Shown here in pieces: positions 52,497 to 61,157 of a stretch of DNA of 64,000 nt; the stretch's first letter is position 1; every line of letters starts with the position of its first letter. The notes under the pieces were generated by a model. It made no database searches. It saw only the letters and a list, made by a program, of their open reading frames with translations, and had not been told where the DNA came from. The DNA is from Cupriavidus sp. P-10. Its GTDB lineage: Bacteria; Pseudomonadota; Gammaproteobacteria; Burkholderiales; Burkholderiaceae. The position numbers and the translations under genes were made by a program. The stretch spans positions 1-64,000 of the forward strand of contig NZ_AP025172.1 in NCBI RefSeq assembly GCF_003402535.2, given 5' to 3'.

Positions 52497-53834
52497 TTGA
52501 ACGCAACCGAGGCCTTTGGGCCGTTCTTCAGCACCATCAAGGCAGGGCCGCTGCCCGCCGAGGTGCTGCATCATGCGAAGCGCGCGTTGGTCGACTGGCA
52601 TGCGGCGCTGTTCCCGGGCATCGGCACCGATGCGGTCCGGCGCCTGCAGGGCGTGCTGGAAGAAGAGCTTGGGCGCGGCAACGCCACGCTGCCAATGGGG
52701 CAGCGGGCCACGGCGCGCACGGCGGCGCTGCTCAATGGCGCTGCCGCCCACGCTGCCGAGATCGACGACAGCTTCCGTGATGCAATGTACCACCCCGGTG
52801 CCGCCACCATCGCCGCCGCCATCGCTGCCGCACAGGACGTGGGCGCCAGCGGCGAGACGCTGCTCAAGGGCATCGTCGTCGGCTATGAGGTGTCGACGCG
52901 CATCGGCGTCGTGCTGGGCCGGGCCCACTATCGCTTCTGGCACAGCACCGCCACCGTCGGCACCTTTGGAGCGGCGGCCGCCGCGGCGTTCATCTATGGC
53001 GCGAACGAGGATCACCTTGCCCACGCGCTGGCGACCGCGGCGACTTTCGCCGCCGGACTGCAGCAGGCGTTCCGCATGGACTCGATGTCCAAGCCGCTGC
53101 ACGCGGGCCGCGCTGCGGAGGGCGGATTGCTCGCCGCCCGCGCTGCTATCGCCGGCATCACCGGCTCGCTCGATGTGCTCGACGGTGAGACCGGCATGGG
53201 CCGCGCGATGTCGGACGGCCCTGACTGGAACGGGCTGGCATTGACGCTTGGGAAAGACTTCCATATTTGCCGGCTGACCTACAAGAACCACATTGGCTGC
53301 GGCCATACCTTTGCGGCAATCGACGGCGCGCTGGCGCTGAAAGCGAAGCTGGGCATCGAAGCCGCCCAAATCCGTCGCATCCGCGTCGCCACTTATCGTC
53401 CGGCGCTGGATATCGCCTGCTATCTCGATCCCAGGAGCGAGAACGAAGCCAAGTTCAGCCTCAAGTTCATCGTGGCCGCCGCCCTGGTGCACGGCAGCGT
53501 ACGCTTGTCAGCCTACGCGCCGGAACGGCTGTGGGATAGCGAGACACGCCGGCTGATGGCCTGCATGACTGTCGAGGTCGACCCCGAAATCGATGGCTGG
53601 TTTCCTGGCAAGCGCGCGGCAAGGGTTGAGATCGAAACCCTGGACGGTGCCACGGCAGACTACCTGCAGCCGAATCGCAAGGGCGATCCGGAGGACCCGC
53701 TGTCCGACGCCGACCTAGACGGCAAGCTGACCGAACTGGCATCGCCGGTGTTAGGCGCCGATGGTGCCCGCCGGCTGGCGCAGAAGATCTGGCACGTCGA
53801 GACGGAGCCGGTGGTCAGCCTGTTTGCTGAGTAA
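52497..53834 (+). CDS. MmgE/PrpD-family protein, 2
   Basis: This second MmgE/PrpD protein has 445 residues. LLNGAAAHAAEIDDSFRDAMYHPGA carries the signature, with TYKNHIGCGHTFAAIDGAL later. I assign a TTG start at 52497 because GAGGAG lies 7 bases upstream; the frame continues upstream to 52383 without a ribosome site. It ends the Bug6-hydratase-ligase operon and is followed by a small terminator-like hairpin. It is only distantly similar to the first MmgE/PrpD protein at 40.4 kb, so it probably has a different substrate. Confidence 0.88.
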   Translation: MNATEAFGPFFSTIKAGPLPAEVLHHAKRALVDWHAALFPGIGTDAVRRLQGVLEEELGRGNATLPMGQRATARTAALLNGAAAHAAEIDDSFRDAMYHPGAATIAAAIAAAQDVGASGETLLKGIVVGYEVSTRIGVVLGRAHYRFWHSTATVGTFGAAAAAAFIYGANEDHLAHALATAATFAAGLQQAFRMDSMSKPLHAGRAAEGGLLAARAAIAGITGSLDVLDGETGMGRAMSDGPDWNGLALTLGKDFHICRLTYKNHIGCGHTFAAIDGALALKAKLGIEAAQIRRIRVATYRPALDIACYLDPRSENEAKFSLKFIVAAALVHGSVRLSAYAPERLWDSETRRLMACMTVEVDPEIDGWFPGKRAARVEIETLDGATADYLQPNRKGDPEDPLSDADLDGKLTELASPVLGADGARRLAQKIWHVETEPVVSLFAE

Positions 53835-53856
53835 CGGCGCCCCGGCACCGGGGAGA

Positions 53857-53879
53857 CCAAGATCATGCTTGGCATTTTT
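53857..53879 (+). terminator. Probable terminator after the second MmgE/PrpD gene
   Basis: CCAAG (53857-53861) and CTTGG (53868-53872) form a short stem with a 6-base loop, followed by CATTTTT. A GC-rich CCCCGG/CCGGGG repeat at 53840-53853 lies just before. Confidence 0.5.
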
Positions 53880-54014
53880 GCCACAGGCTGACTTCCCGCA
53901 TCCTGGTCCCTGGGTTGCCGCGCCGCAGCCCATCGCACGCAGCTGTGCCGGTGTCGCCAGCTTCCCGGGCAGCCCACGCCGGGTGCTGGCCGGCCTTGCA
54001 TCTTCGCGCGACGA

Positions 54015-55181
54015 TCAGAAGACATGGCGAATCCCCACCACGGCGCCGAACATCGAGTCCTTACCATTGCCCAGCACCAGGCTGTTGCCCAGCGCGAGCG
54101 TGTTGGCGTAGGTCGTCAGGCCAGAGTCCATCATCAGCCCGGCGTTCTTCGAGTAGGCGGTCGACAGGTAGAGTTCGGTCCGCTTCGAAAGCGTGTAGCT
54201 GGCCAGCAGCGTCAGCTGCCACGGGTTTGGCAGGTTGGTGTTGGCAAAGACGCTGCGAAGGTTGTCATACGTGTATTCGAGCGTGACCGAGAACGCGGGC
54301 CGGAACTGATAGATCACGCCGATCCAGTAGTAGTCGTCGCGCTGGATGTCGCCGCCCGCCGGCCCCTTGCTCTGTCCCCAGCGGTAGCCGCCCATCACGC
54401 TGACGGAGTCCGTCGAGAAACTGCCTCCCACCGCGGCTTTCCTGAACGTGCCGCTGCTCGTGCCGATGGTGGGATTCACCTGGTCATACGCCGCCACGAG
54501 ACCCAGCGCGCCGCCGTTGTAGGCGACGGCCGCACCGTATGCGCTGTCGCGTCGCGCACTGCCCGGCACCTCGCCATTGCCACCTACCGCGAAGCCGGTG
54601 CCGACAACCTGCGGCAACGCCATGCCGGTGCCGAACGAGTAGTGGGCGAGTGTGGTGACGGCGCCGAAGTGCCCCGTGTACTTGACCATGTTGTCTTCGC
54701 GAAATGCCGCACCGGACTGCAGCGCGGCCGGTTCGTAGCCACCGTAGCGGGTGGGCGAAAAATTCGCCAGCGCTTCGAACATCGACGTGTACTGCCGGCC
54801 AAACGAAAACTGCCCGACGCTGGCGCTGGTCAGGCCGACGAACGCCTGCCGGCCGAACAGGCGTCCCTGCTGCGTCGTGCCGGTGTCCAGGTTGAAGCCG
54901 TTCTCCAGCACGAACACGGAACTCCATCCTCCGCCGAGATCCTCCTTGCCGCGCAGCCCCCAGCGGGAACCGGCACGATGCCCTGATGTCACGCGCACGA
55001 CGTCATGCGCGGGACCGGGGTTGAAGCCGTTGGCCGGAGTCGGGACATTGCCAAGGTGGTTCACATACTCGATGCCCATGTCGGCAACGCCGTAGAGCGT
55101 GACGCTGGATTGTGCGAAGGCGTTGCCGGCACAGGCCAGCGACAGGGTGGCCAGCACTGTGGTCGCGGTAGTCGTTCTCAT
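54015..55181 (-). CDS. Outer-membrane porin, general bacterial type
   Basis: This is a trimeric porin of the Burkholderiales gram-negative porin family, 388 residues. A signal peptide (MRTTTATTVLATLSLACAG, cleavage at AFA-QSS) is followed by QSSVTLYGVADMGIEYV, the usual first strand, and the protein ends in Phe (VVGIRHVF) as outer-membrane barrels do. GRQAFVGLTS and FSFGRQYTSMF are typical of the family. GAGGAGACAAC precedes the ATG at 55181. It is single and lies between two clusters, on the minus strand, so it may serve either as an entry route for aromatic acids. Confidence 0.93.
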   Translation of the reverse strand: MRTTTATTVLATLSLACAGNAFAQSSVTLYGVADMGIEYVNHLGNVPTPANGFNPGPAHDVVRVTSGHRAGSRWGLRGKEDLGGGWSSVFVLENGFNLDTGTTQQGRLFGRQAFVGLTSASVGQFSFGRQYTSMFEALANFSPTRYGGYEPAALQSGAAFREDNMVKYTGHFGAVTTLAHYSFGTGMALPQVVGTGFAVGGNGEVPGSARRDSAYGAAVAYNGGALGLVAAYDQVNPTIGTSSGTFRKAAVGGSFSTDSVSVMGGYRWGQSKGPAGGDIQRDDYYWIGVIYQFRPAFSVTLEYTYDNLRSVFANTNLPNPWQLTLLASYTLSKRTELYLSTAYSKNAGLMMDSGLTTYANTLALGNSLVLGNGKDSMFGAVVGIRHVF

Positions 55182-55609
55182 GTTGTCTCCTCGTTTCTGG
55201 TTGTCTGCCTGCTTGATGCCCGCCACGCGCGGACGGAGCGCGGCAAGAGTCAACGGTGTGTGCATTCTTATGAGGCGGGAGACGGGGAACAAGCTAGGGA
55301 ATGCGCAGCGTTGAGCGTGCACACTCGTCACCGTGACGATCCGTCATCGGTTTCGGCGCAGGGGTGCGAAGGGCCTGGCGCACCATCGCGCGGGCCCTGG
55401 GGGGCGGCTGGCGGTGTCACCGCGGCGCCGATGCGCCGCGTCGACGAAACGTCACGATGACACCTGTGCACGCCGAGCCGGGGACATTCCCTGACTGGCT
55501 CGCGCGTAGCGGGCTTCTGTCATGCGCAACCGGGCTTGCGCAGCCGAAGCCCAGGCCGGGCAATTGCGATATGGACGAATATCGCCGCGCGCGATAGAGA
55601 GGGCCGGCT
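55182..55609. other. Non-coding region between porin and TetR genes, with a strong hairpin
   Basis: About 430 bases without a supported gene. CGCGGCGC (55421-55428) and GCGCCGCG (55433-55440) form a perfect 8-bp hairpin with a 4-base loop and no T run; it could end the TetR transcript. The porin promoter must lie in the part nearest 55182. Confidence 0.5.
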
Positions 55610-56344
55610 TCAGGAACCGGCGCGCCAGGTCTGGCGCACGCTCTGCGGCAGCGCGGCCACGAGTTCGCGCGAGGTTTCGGTGGCCTTCAGCGCGCGGCGC
55701 TTCTCTACCGCGAGGCCGCGCAGTGTGATGCGGATCGCACTGTCGATGTACTGCCCGGGGTCCTTGGTCCGCCTGAGGAGGATCGTGCGGATGCCTTCGA
55801 CCGTCGCGCCCATCACGGAATCAACGGCGGCCTGGAGGTTGTCGAATTCCATCACGCCGTCGAGCGCGCCGTCCCGCAGGTCTTTCATGAGGTACGTCAG
55901 CATGTCGGACTCCTGCGCCACCAGTTCTGCACGCAGCACGAAGGCTGCCCAGCGGTGGTCGGTCAGCGCGCGCGTGAGGAACAGGCGCAAGCCGGTGCTG
56001 ACGCGGTTCACAGGGTCCGTCACGGCGTCGTAGATCGGCAGCATGTCCTGCGTCATCTGGTCGGTCACTTCACGGCCCACCGCGATCAGTGCCTCGTCGA
56101 GCGACGCGAAATGCTTGTAGAAGGTGCCGCGGGAGATCTCGGCTGCCTTGGCCACGTCTTCGATTGACGTGGAAATCTTCGACCGGTCCGAGTACAGATC
56201 CATGATCGCGCGCAGGATGCGGGCGCGCATGACCTCGCGCTTCTTGCGGGCGGTGACGGTGCGATGGTCTTCGCGTTCGGTCGGGACGAAGGTGAGTGGG
56301 GGCACGTTGACTGTCCTCGGATCGTTGCAGTGACGAATGTTCAT
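55610..56344 (-). CDS. TetR-family repressor of the aromatic cluster
   Basis: This TetR-family regulator has 244 residues from the ATG at 56344. The helix-turn-helix spans about residues 42-90 (ILRAIMDLYSDR, then SIEDVAKAAEISRGTFYKHFASLDEAL); the rest is the ligand-binding helical domain. The first 30 residues are polar and may not be translated, since the ribosome site is weak; a GTG near 56305 is another start. It is divergent from the flavin monooxygenase gene, with an 18-bp near-palindrome between them, so it likely represses the degradation operon until its substrate is present. Confidence 0.9.
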   Translation of the reverse strand: MNIRHCNDPRTVNVPPLTFVPTEREDHRTVTARKKREVMRARILRAIMDLYSDRSKISTSIEDVAKAAEISRGTFYKHFASLDEALIAVGREVTDQMTQDMLPIYDAVTDPVNRVSTGLRLFLTRALTDHRWAAFVLRAELVAQESDMLTYLMKDLRDGALDGVMEFDNLQAAVDSVMGATVEGIRTILLRRTKDPGQYIDSAIRITLRGLAVEKRRALKATETSRELVAALPQSVRQTWRAGS

Positions 56345-56393
56345 GCCGAAGCGGCCGAAAACCCTATCTTGCCTGATCTGGTGCCGTTTCTAC

Positions 56394-56411
56394 AATAACG
56401 AAAACGTCATT
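56394..56411. promoter_or_regulatory. Candidate TetR operator
   Basis: AATAACG-AAAA-CGTCATT is an 18-bp inverted repeat with one mismatched position (half-site AATRACG). It lies between the divergent TetR and monooxygenase genes, 31 bases before the monooxygenase ATG, where a repressor would block transcription. Confidence 0.6.
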
Positions 56412-56441
56412 CTTATCACCAACCAGACCAAGGAGACCCTG

Positions 56442-57674
56442 ATGACGCTGGCTGCCGTAACCGATATCCGATCCACCAACGCCTCCGCTGACGCATCGAT
56501 CCGCGCCGACCTGCTGCGCCGTGCCGCGGCCATGGTGCCCGCGCTGCGCGCCCGCGCCGGCGAAGTTGACGCGATCGCCCGCCTGCCAGAATCGACCGTC
56601 GCCGAGCTCGACGACGCCGGCATCCTCGACATGATGGTGCCGAAAGCCGCCGGCGGGCTGCAGGCATCGCTGCGCACCTACATGGAAGTGGTCAGCGAGA
56701 TTGGCCGCGGCGATGGCTCGGCCGCATGGGCATGCGCGCTGATCAACGTCTGCAACTGGATGGCTGCCGCCTGCCTGTCGAAGCCGGCGCGCGACGAGGT
56801 CTTCGCCTCGGGCGGCAAGGTGCGCACCGCCGGCGTGCTGTCGCCGCGCAAGGCCGTGGTGAAGCGGGTGCCAGGCGGCTACTTCGTCGAAGAGGGGATG
56901 TGGGGCTTCAACAGTGGTGTCTACCATGCGCAATGGGACCTGCTCGGCATTCCGCTCGTGGACGAAGGCGGCAACGTGGTGGACCAGGGCATGGCACTGA
57001 TCCCCACCGCCGACATCGAGTTCCTCAACGACTGGGACACCATCGCGTTGCGCGGCAGCGGCAGCACCTCCGTCGCGGTGAAGAACCTGTTCGTGCCCGA
57101 CGCGCGCGTCACGCCGCTGTCGTCGATTCTCGCGGGCGAGTACATCTCGCACTTCGGCGACGAGGATGCGCTGTACCGCATGGCCTTCATGCCGGTGGCC
57201 GCCATCATCCTCACCTTCCCGGCGCTCGGCATCGCCCGTGCGGCGCAGGAGATGTTCCTGGAGAAGTTGCCGGGCCGAGGCATCCAGTACACGTGGTACG
57301 CGAAGCAGTCGGAAGCCGCCGTCACGCACCTGCAGGCTGGCGAAGCGTCGGCGATGGTCGACGCGGCCCGCCTGATGGTGGAGCGCTGCGTCGACGAGAT
57401 CGAGGCCGCCGCCGCCGCGGGCCAGATGCCGGACGCCATGACCCGTGCGCGCATCCGCCGCGACACGGGCTATGCCAGCAAGATGATGTGGGACGCCGTG
57501 GACCTGCTCGCCAGCGCTTCGGGCGGCTCGCTGGCCGGCGCCCGCAATCCGTTCAACCGTGTGTGGCGTGACGCCCGCGTGGCCAACCTGCACGGCATCG
57601 TCTGCACGGCCACCAACCTCGAACTGTACGGCCGCATGCTGTGCGGCCAGGCGCCGAACACACCGCTGGTCTGA
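56442..57674 (+). CDS. Flavin-dependent monooxygenase, oxygenase component (acyl-CoA dehydrogenase fold)
   Basis: This 410-residue protein has the acyl-CoA-dehydrogenase fold of two-component aromatic hydroxylases such as HsaA and C2-type p-hydroxyphenylacetate hydroxylase. It uses reduced flavin from a separate reductase to add oxygen to an aromatic ring. Segments seen include ILDMMVPKAAGGLQASLRTYMEVVSEIGRGDGSAAWA in the N-terminal helices, GSGSTSVAVKNLFVPDARV in the middle and a helical C-terminus ending LVCTATN-like. AGGAG lies 6 bases before the ATG. The reductase gene follows at 18 bases, which supports the two-component reading. Confidence 0.9.
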   Translation: MTLAAVTDIRSTNASADASIRADLLRRAAAMVPALRARAGEVDAIARLPESTVAELDDAGILDMMVPKAAGGLQASLRTYMEVVSEIGRGDGSAAWACALINVCNWMAAACLSKPARDEVFASGGKVRTAGVLSPRKAVVKRVPGGYFVEEGMWGFNSGVYHAQWDLLGIPLVDEGGNVVDQGMALIPTADIEFLNDWDTIALRGSGSTSVAVKNLFVPDARVTPLSSILAGEYISHFGDEDALYRMAFMPVAAIILTFPALGIARAAQEMFLEKLPGRGIQYTWYAKQSEAAVTHLQAGEASAMVDAARLMVERCVDEIEAAAAAGQMPDAMTRARIRRDTGYASKMMWDAVDLLASASGGSLAGARNPFNRVWRDARVANLHGIVCTATNLELYGRMLCGQAPNTPLV

Positions 57675-57692
57675 GGCCGGGAAGGACAGATC

Positions 57693-58217
57693 ATGACAAC
57701 AAGACAAGTCGCGAATGACGCGGCGCGCTTCCGGCGCGTGATGGGCAGGTTCGCCACGGGCGTGACCGTGGTGACGTGGCTGCGTGACGGCGCCCCCGCC
57801 GGCATGACCGCGAACGCCTTCATGTCCGTCTCGCTGGAGCCGCAGCTTGTGCTGGTATCGGCGCGCAACGCCTCGCGCTTCTGTGCGTCGGTCCGCGCCG
57901 GCGACACTTTCGGCATCAACTTCCTGGGCGAGCACCAGGAGAACGTGAGCGCGCATTTCGGCGGCAAGGCGACAGAAGGACTCGGCGCAATGGCGACGCA
58001 CGCTTCCGGTACGCCGTACCTGCCGGAGAGCCTGGCCCACCTGATCGTCCGCGTGGTCGATATCCATCCGGCCGGCGACCACAGGCTGTACGTGGCCGAG
58101 GTGGTGGCGCTGGAGGAGAGCGTGGCGGGCGACGACGTCAATCCGCTGCTGTTCTACAGCGGCCGGTACGGACGGCTCGCCGGCCGCCATGCGGACAACC
58201 CGGCCTGCCGCGCCTGA
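57693..58217 (+). CDS. Flavin reductase component of the monooxygenase
   Basis: This is an HpaC/HsaB-type flavin reductase of 174 residues that supplies reduced FMN or FAD to the oxygenase before it. FRRVMGRFATGVTVVTWL and GMTANAFMSVSLEPQLVLVSARNAS are the flavin-binding pattern, FGINFLGEHQENVSAHFGGKATEG follows. It starts 18 bases after the oxygenase gene. No second domain is present. Confidence 0.92.
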   Translation: MTTRQVANDAARFRRVMGRFATGVTVVTWLRDGAPAGMTANAFMSVSLEPQLVLVSARNASRFCASVRAGDTFGINFLGEHQENVSAHFGGKATEGLGAMATHASGTPYLPESLAHLIVRVVDIHPAGDHRLYVAEVVALEESVAGDDVNPLLFYSGRYGRLAGRHADNPACRA

Positions 58218-58302
58218 GCCAATGCCCGGCGCCCCCGCCGGGTGCATCCGGCAGCCACCGCAGCCACCGCAAACGAGCGGTGGCGGAAACTAGGAGACAC
58301 CC

Positions 58303-59625
58303 ATGCTTAACCGCAAGGAAGCACGCACGCTCGGCCTGGCCGCGCTCGGTGCGATGCTCGAATACTATGACTTCGTGATTTTCCTGTTCGTCGCCGCGGC
58401 GATCAGCGAGGCGTTCTTTCCGCCCGGCGTGTCGCCGTGGGTCAGCCAGATGCAGACGCTCGGCATCTTCGCCATCGGCTACCTCGTGCGGCCCATTGCC
58501 GGCATCGTGCTGGCGCACTTCGCCGACATGCTGGGCCGCAAGCGGATGTTCATCTTCCTGATGGTACTGATGGCGGTGCCGACATTCCTGATCGGCGTAC
58601 TGCCAACCTACGAACAGGCGGGCATCCTTGCACCCCTGGCCCTGCTGGTGTTGCGCGCCTTGCAGGGCTGCGCGGTGGGTGGCGAGTTTCCGGGCGCGGC
58701 GGTGTTCGTGTCGGAGCACGCATCGCCGTCGCGTCTCGGTACGGCGAGCGGAACCATGCATGGCATCGTGCTGGCGGGCCTGCTGCTGGGGACCGGCGCG
58801 GCGGCGCTGTCGGCGTATATCGCCAGCGCCACCGGCATGCCGTCCCTCGCCTGGCGCTTGCCCTTCATTGTCGGCGGCCTGTTCGGGCTGACGGCTTCCT
58901 ACCTGCGCCGGCAACTGGAAGAGTCACCGTTGTACGCGGGCATCCAGCAATCGCGCCAACTCGCCGAGGCCACGCCGATCCGGATCGTGCTGACGCAGCA
59001 CGCCGACGCCTGCCTGTTCGGCCTCGGCCTGGGCTTCACCATGGCCATCGGCACGGTGGTCTTCTTCCAGTACATGCCGACGCTGCTCGCCACGCAGTAC
59101 GGCGTGCCGCGGCAGGCGGCGCTGCAGGCGAACATGTGGGGCTCGTTTGCGCTGTGCCTGTCGATGCCGCTTTGGGGCCGCCTCAGCGACGCGCTCGGCT
59201 GGGCCCGCTCGCTCGCCATCGGGGCGGTCGCAATGCTGGTCGCGTCTGTCGGCTTCTTCCAGTGGCTGCCCGCCGTGCTGGCCGGGCAGGGCTCGCTGCC
59301 GCTGCTGTTCGCGCTGCCCGGCGTGGCGCTCGGATCGGTGGTCGCCCTAGTGCCCGGGCTGGTGTCGGCGCTGTTCCCGACCAACGTGCGGCAAAGCGGC
59401 TATGCCGTGCCCTACAACATCGGCGCCGCGCTGTTCGGCGGGCTGGCACCGCTGGCGCTGGCCTGGATGGTGCGTGCGTTCGGGCCGGAGGCGGCCATGT
59501 ATCCGGTCATCGCGACAGGGCTCGTCACCGCCTGGCTCGCATTCAGGGTGCGCGACATGCGCTTCTATCTCGGCGTGGCCGAACCGCGGGCCAAGGCCGT
59601 GGCGGCTCCGCGCGAGGCGGCTTGA
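58303..59625 (+). CDS. MFS transporter, metabolite:H+ symporter type
   Basis: This 440-residue permease has about 12 helices and the metabolite:H+ symporter pattern: LEYYDFVIFLFVAAAI at the first helix, VLAHFADMLGRKRMFIFLM after helix 2 and LVLRALQGCAVGGEFPGAAVFVSEHA. The group imports aromatic and small organic acids. A typical ribosome site (AGGAGACACC) precedes the ATG. It lies inside the degradation operon and is the likely importer of its substrate. Confidence 0.92.
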   Translation: MLNRKEARTLGLAALGAMLEYYDFVIFLFVAAAISEAFFPPGVSPWVSQMQTLGIFAIGYLVRPIAGIVLAHFADMLGRKRMFIFLMVLMAVPTFLIGVLPTYEQAGILAPLALLVLRALQGCAVGGEFPGAAVFVSEHASPSRLGTASGTMHGIVLAGLLLGTGAAALSAYIASATGMPSLAWRLPFIVGGLFGLTASYLRRQLEESPLYAGIQQSRQLAEATPIRIVLTQHADACLFGLGLGFTMAIGTVVFFQYMPTLLATQYGVPRQAALQANMWGSFALCLSMPLWGRLSDALGWARSLAIGAVAMLVASVGFFQWLPAVLAGQGSLPLLFALPGVALGSVVALVPGLVSALFPTNVRQSGYAVPYNIGAALFGGLAPLALAWMVRAFGPEAAMYPVIATGLVTAWLAFRVRDMRFYLGVAEPRAKAVAAPREAA

Positions 59626-59642
59626 GGGACAAGGAGCCCTCC

Positions 59643-60251
59643 ATGCAAGACAGACTGCAAGCCATGCTCGACAAGTGCGAGATTGCCGAGGTCGTGCAGA
59701 CCGAACGGGCCGCGCGCGACCAGGCGCAATGGACACGGATGCTCGACACATATCACCCGGATTCGGTGGTCGACCTGTCGTGGTTTTTTGGCAGCGGCCC
59801 GGAATTCGTGGCCGCGTCGCAACGGCTGTTCGAGGCGGGCCGCCACTCGGCGCACCAGATGGGGCCGACCCTGGTCACGCTGCGCGGCGACCGGGCGCTG
59901 GCGCATACGCCGTGCGCGGTGGCCGTGCGGACCCGGCTCGACGGCGTCGAGGTCGATGTCACCACGCATTCCCGGCTGCACGAGCGGATGGAGCGGCGCG
60001 ACGGTGCGTGGCGCATCGCCCGCATGGGCATTGTCTACCTGCGCGACGGGATGACGGTAGTGAACCCGTGCGAGCGCGTGGAGATCGATGCCGCGATGCT
60101 GGCCACCTACCGCCCGACGTACCGCTTCCTGTCCTACCTGCTGGCGCAAGCCGGCCAGCAACCCCGCCTTGATTTGCCCGGCATCGACCGCCCCGAAACG
60201 GTCAGGCCGCTGCTCGATCGCGACGAGGCTTGGCTCGCCGGTATTGGCTGA
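59643..60251 (+). CDS. SnoaL/NTF2-like protein
   Basis: This 202-residue protein has an NTF2/SnoaL-like cone domain (about residues 5-150: AEVVQTERAARDQAQWTRMLDTYHPDSVVDLSWF through RMERRDGAWRIARMGIVYLRD), the shape of scytalone dehydratase and ring-hydroxylating dioxygenase beta subunits. It starts 18 bases after the transporter. Such proteins often dehydrate, isomerise or cyclise a pathway intermediate. No known activity can be assigned. Confidence 0.8.
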   Translation: MQDRLQAMLDKCEIAEVVQTERAARDQAQWTRMLDTYHPDSVVDLSWFFGSGPEFVAASQRLFEAGRHSAHQMGPTLVTLRGDRALAHTPCAVAVRTRLDGVEVDVTTHSRLHERMERRDGAWRIARMGIVYLRDGMTVVNPCERVEIDAAMLATYRPTYRFLSYLLAQAGQQPRLDLPGIDRPETVRPLLDRDEAWLAGIG

Positions 60252-60293
60252 CGACATTCCACCCAACCCTTTCAGAAGAGAGACGAGAACCCC

Positions 60294-61133
60294 ATGAGAT
60301 ACCTTCGATTCCTCCTTGACGGCAAGAAGAAGACCGGCGTGCGCGAGGGCGGCATGATCCGCGTGCTCGGTGACGCCGCGCTCGAAACCCTGCTCGCCGA
60401 TGGCGTCGACCTCGAAGCCTATGCCGGTGGCGTGGCAGGCGGCACGCTTGTCACGGATGCCGACGTGACCTTCCTGCCCGTTCTGGAACATCCGCCCAAG
60501 CTGCTCTGCGTCGGCCTGAACTACGCCGACCACACCCGGGAAAGCAAGCTGGAACAGCCGAAATACCCCACCATGTTCCCGCGCTACGACACGAGCCTGA
60601 CTGGGCACGGCCAGCCGATCGTGCGGCCGCGCGTGTCGGACTCGCTCGACTTCGAGGGCGAGTTCGCCGTGATCCTGAAATCCGGAGGCCGCCATATCCG
60701 CAAGGAGGATGCACTGCGCCACGTGGCCGGCTACGCGCTGTTCAACGACGGCTCCGTGCGCGAATACCAGTTCCTCGCTCCGCAATGGACGATGGGCAAG
60801 AACTTCGACCGCACCGGTGCCTTCGGCCCGGAACTGGTGACCGCCAGCGAAGTACCGCCGGGCGCCAGGGGCCTGACGCTCGAAACGCGCCTGAACGGCG
60901 AGGTGGTGCAGTCGGCCAGTACCGACACGTTGATCTTCGACGTCGCCACGCTGATTTCCACCCTCAGCGAGGCACTTACGCTGGAAGCCGGCGACGTGAT
61001 CGTGACCGGCACGCCGAGTGGCGTGGGCTGGGCGCGCGATCCCAGGCTGGTCATGCGGGCCGGCGATGTGTGCGAGGTCAGCCTGACCGGCTTCGCCACC
61101 CTGCGCAACCCGATTGCCGACGAAGCCGCCTGA
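60294..61133 (+). CDS. Fumarylacetoacetate hydrolase-family enzyme
   Basis: This 279-residue protein is an FAH-superfamily hydrolase, decarboxylase or isomerase. The metal-binding acids appear in LDFEGEFAVIL and the later Asp in YALFNDGSVREYQ; GPELVTASEVP and VIVTGTPSGVGWARDP are further landmarks. In a cluster with an extradiol dioxygenase it probably hydrolyses the ring-cleavage product, taking the place of an alpha/beta-fold hydrolase. It lies 42 bases after the SnoaL-like gene. Confidence 0.92.
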   Translation: MRYLRFLLDGKKKTGVREGGMIRVLGDAALETLLADGVDLEAYAGGVAGGTLVTDADVTFLPVLEHPPKLLCVGLNYADHTRESKLEQPKYPTMFPRYDTSLTGHGQPIVRPRVSDSLDFEGEFAVILKSGGRHIRKEDALRHVAGYALFNDGSVREYQFLAPQWTMGKNFDRTGAFGPELVTASEVPPGARGLTLETRLNGEVVQSASTDTLIFDVATLISTLSEALTLEAGDVIVTGTPSGVGWARDPRLVMRAGDVCEVSLTGFATLRNPIADEAA

Positions 61134-61157
61134 CCTCCACTGAGCCCCGGAGCCATC

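Noticed and set aside
56364..58247. A 627-codon minus-strand open frame opposite the monooxygenase and reductase genes
   Set aside because: It spans two complete sense-strand genes, resembles no protein family and is typical of antisense frames in GC-rich codon-biased DNA.
58437..59640. Long upstream extension of the SnoaL-like gene through the transporter gene
   Set aside because: That part is an out-of-frame reading of the MFS gene; the ATG at 59643 follows an AGGAG site and starts the real domain.
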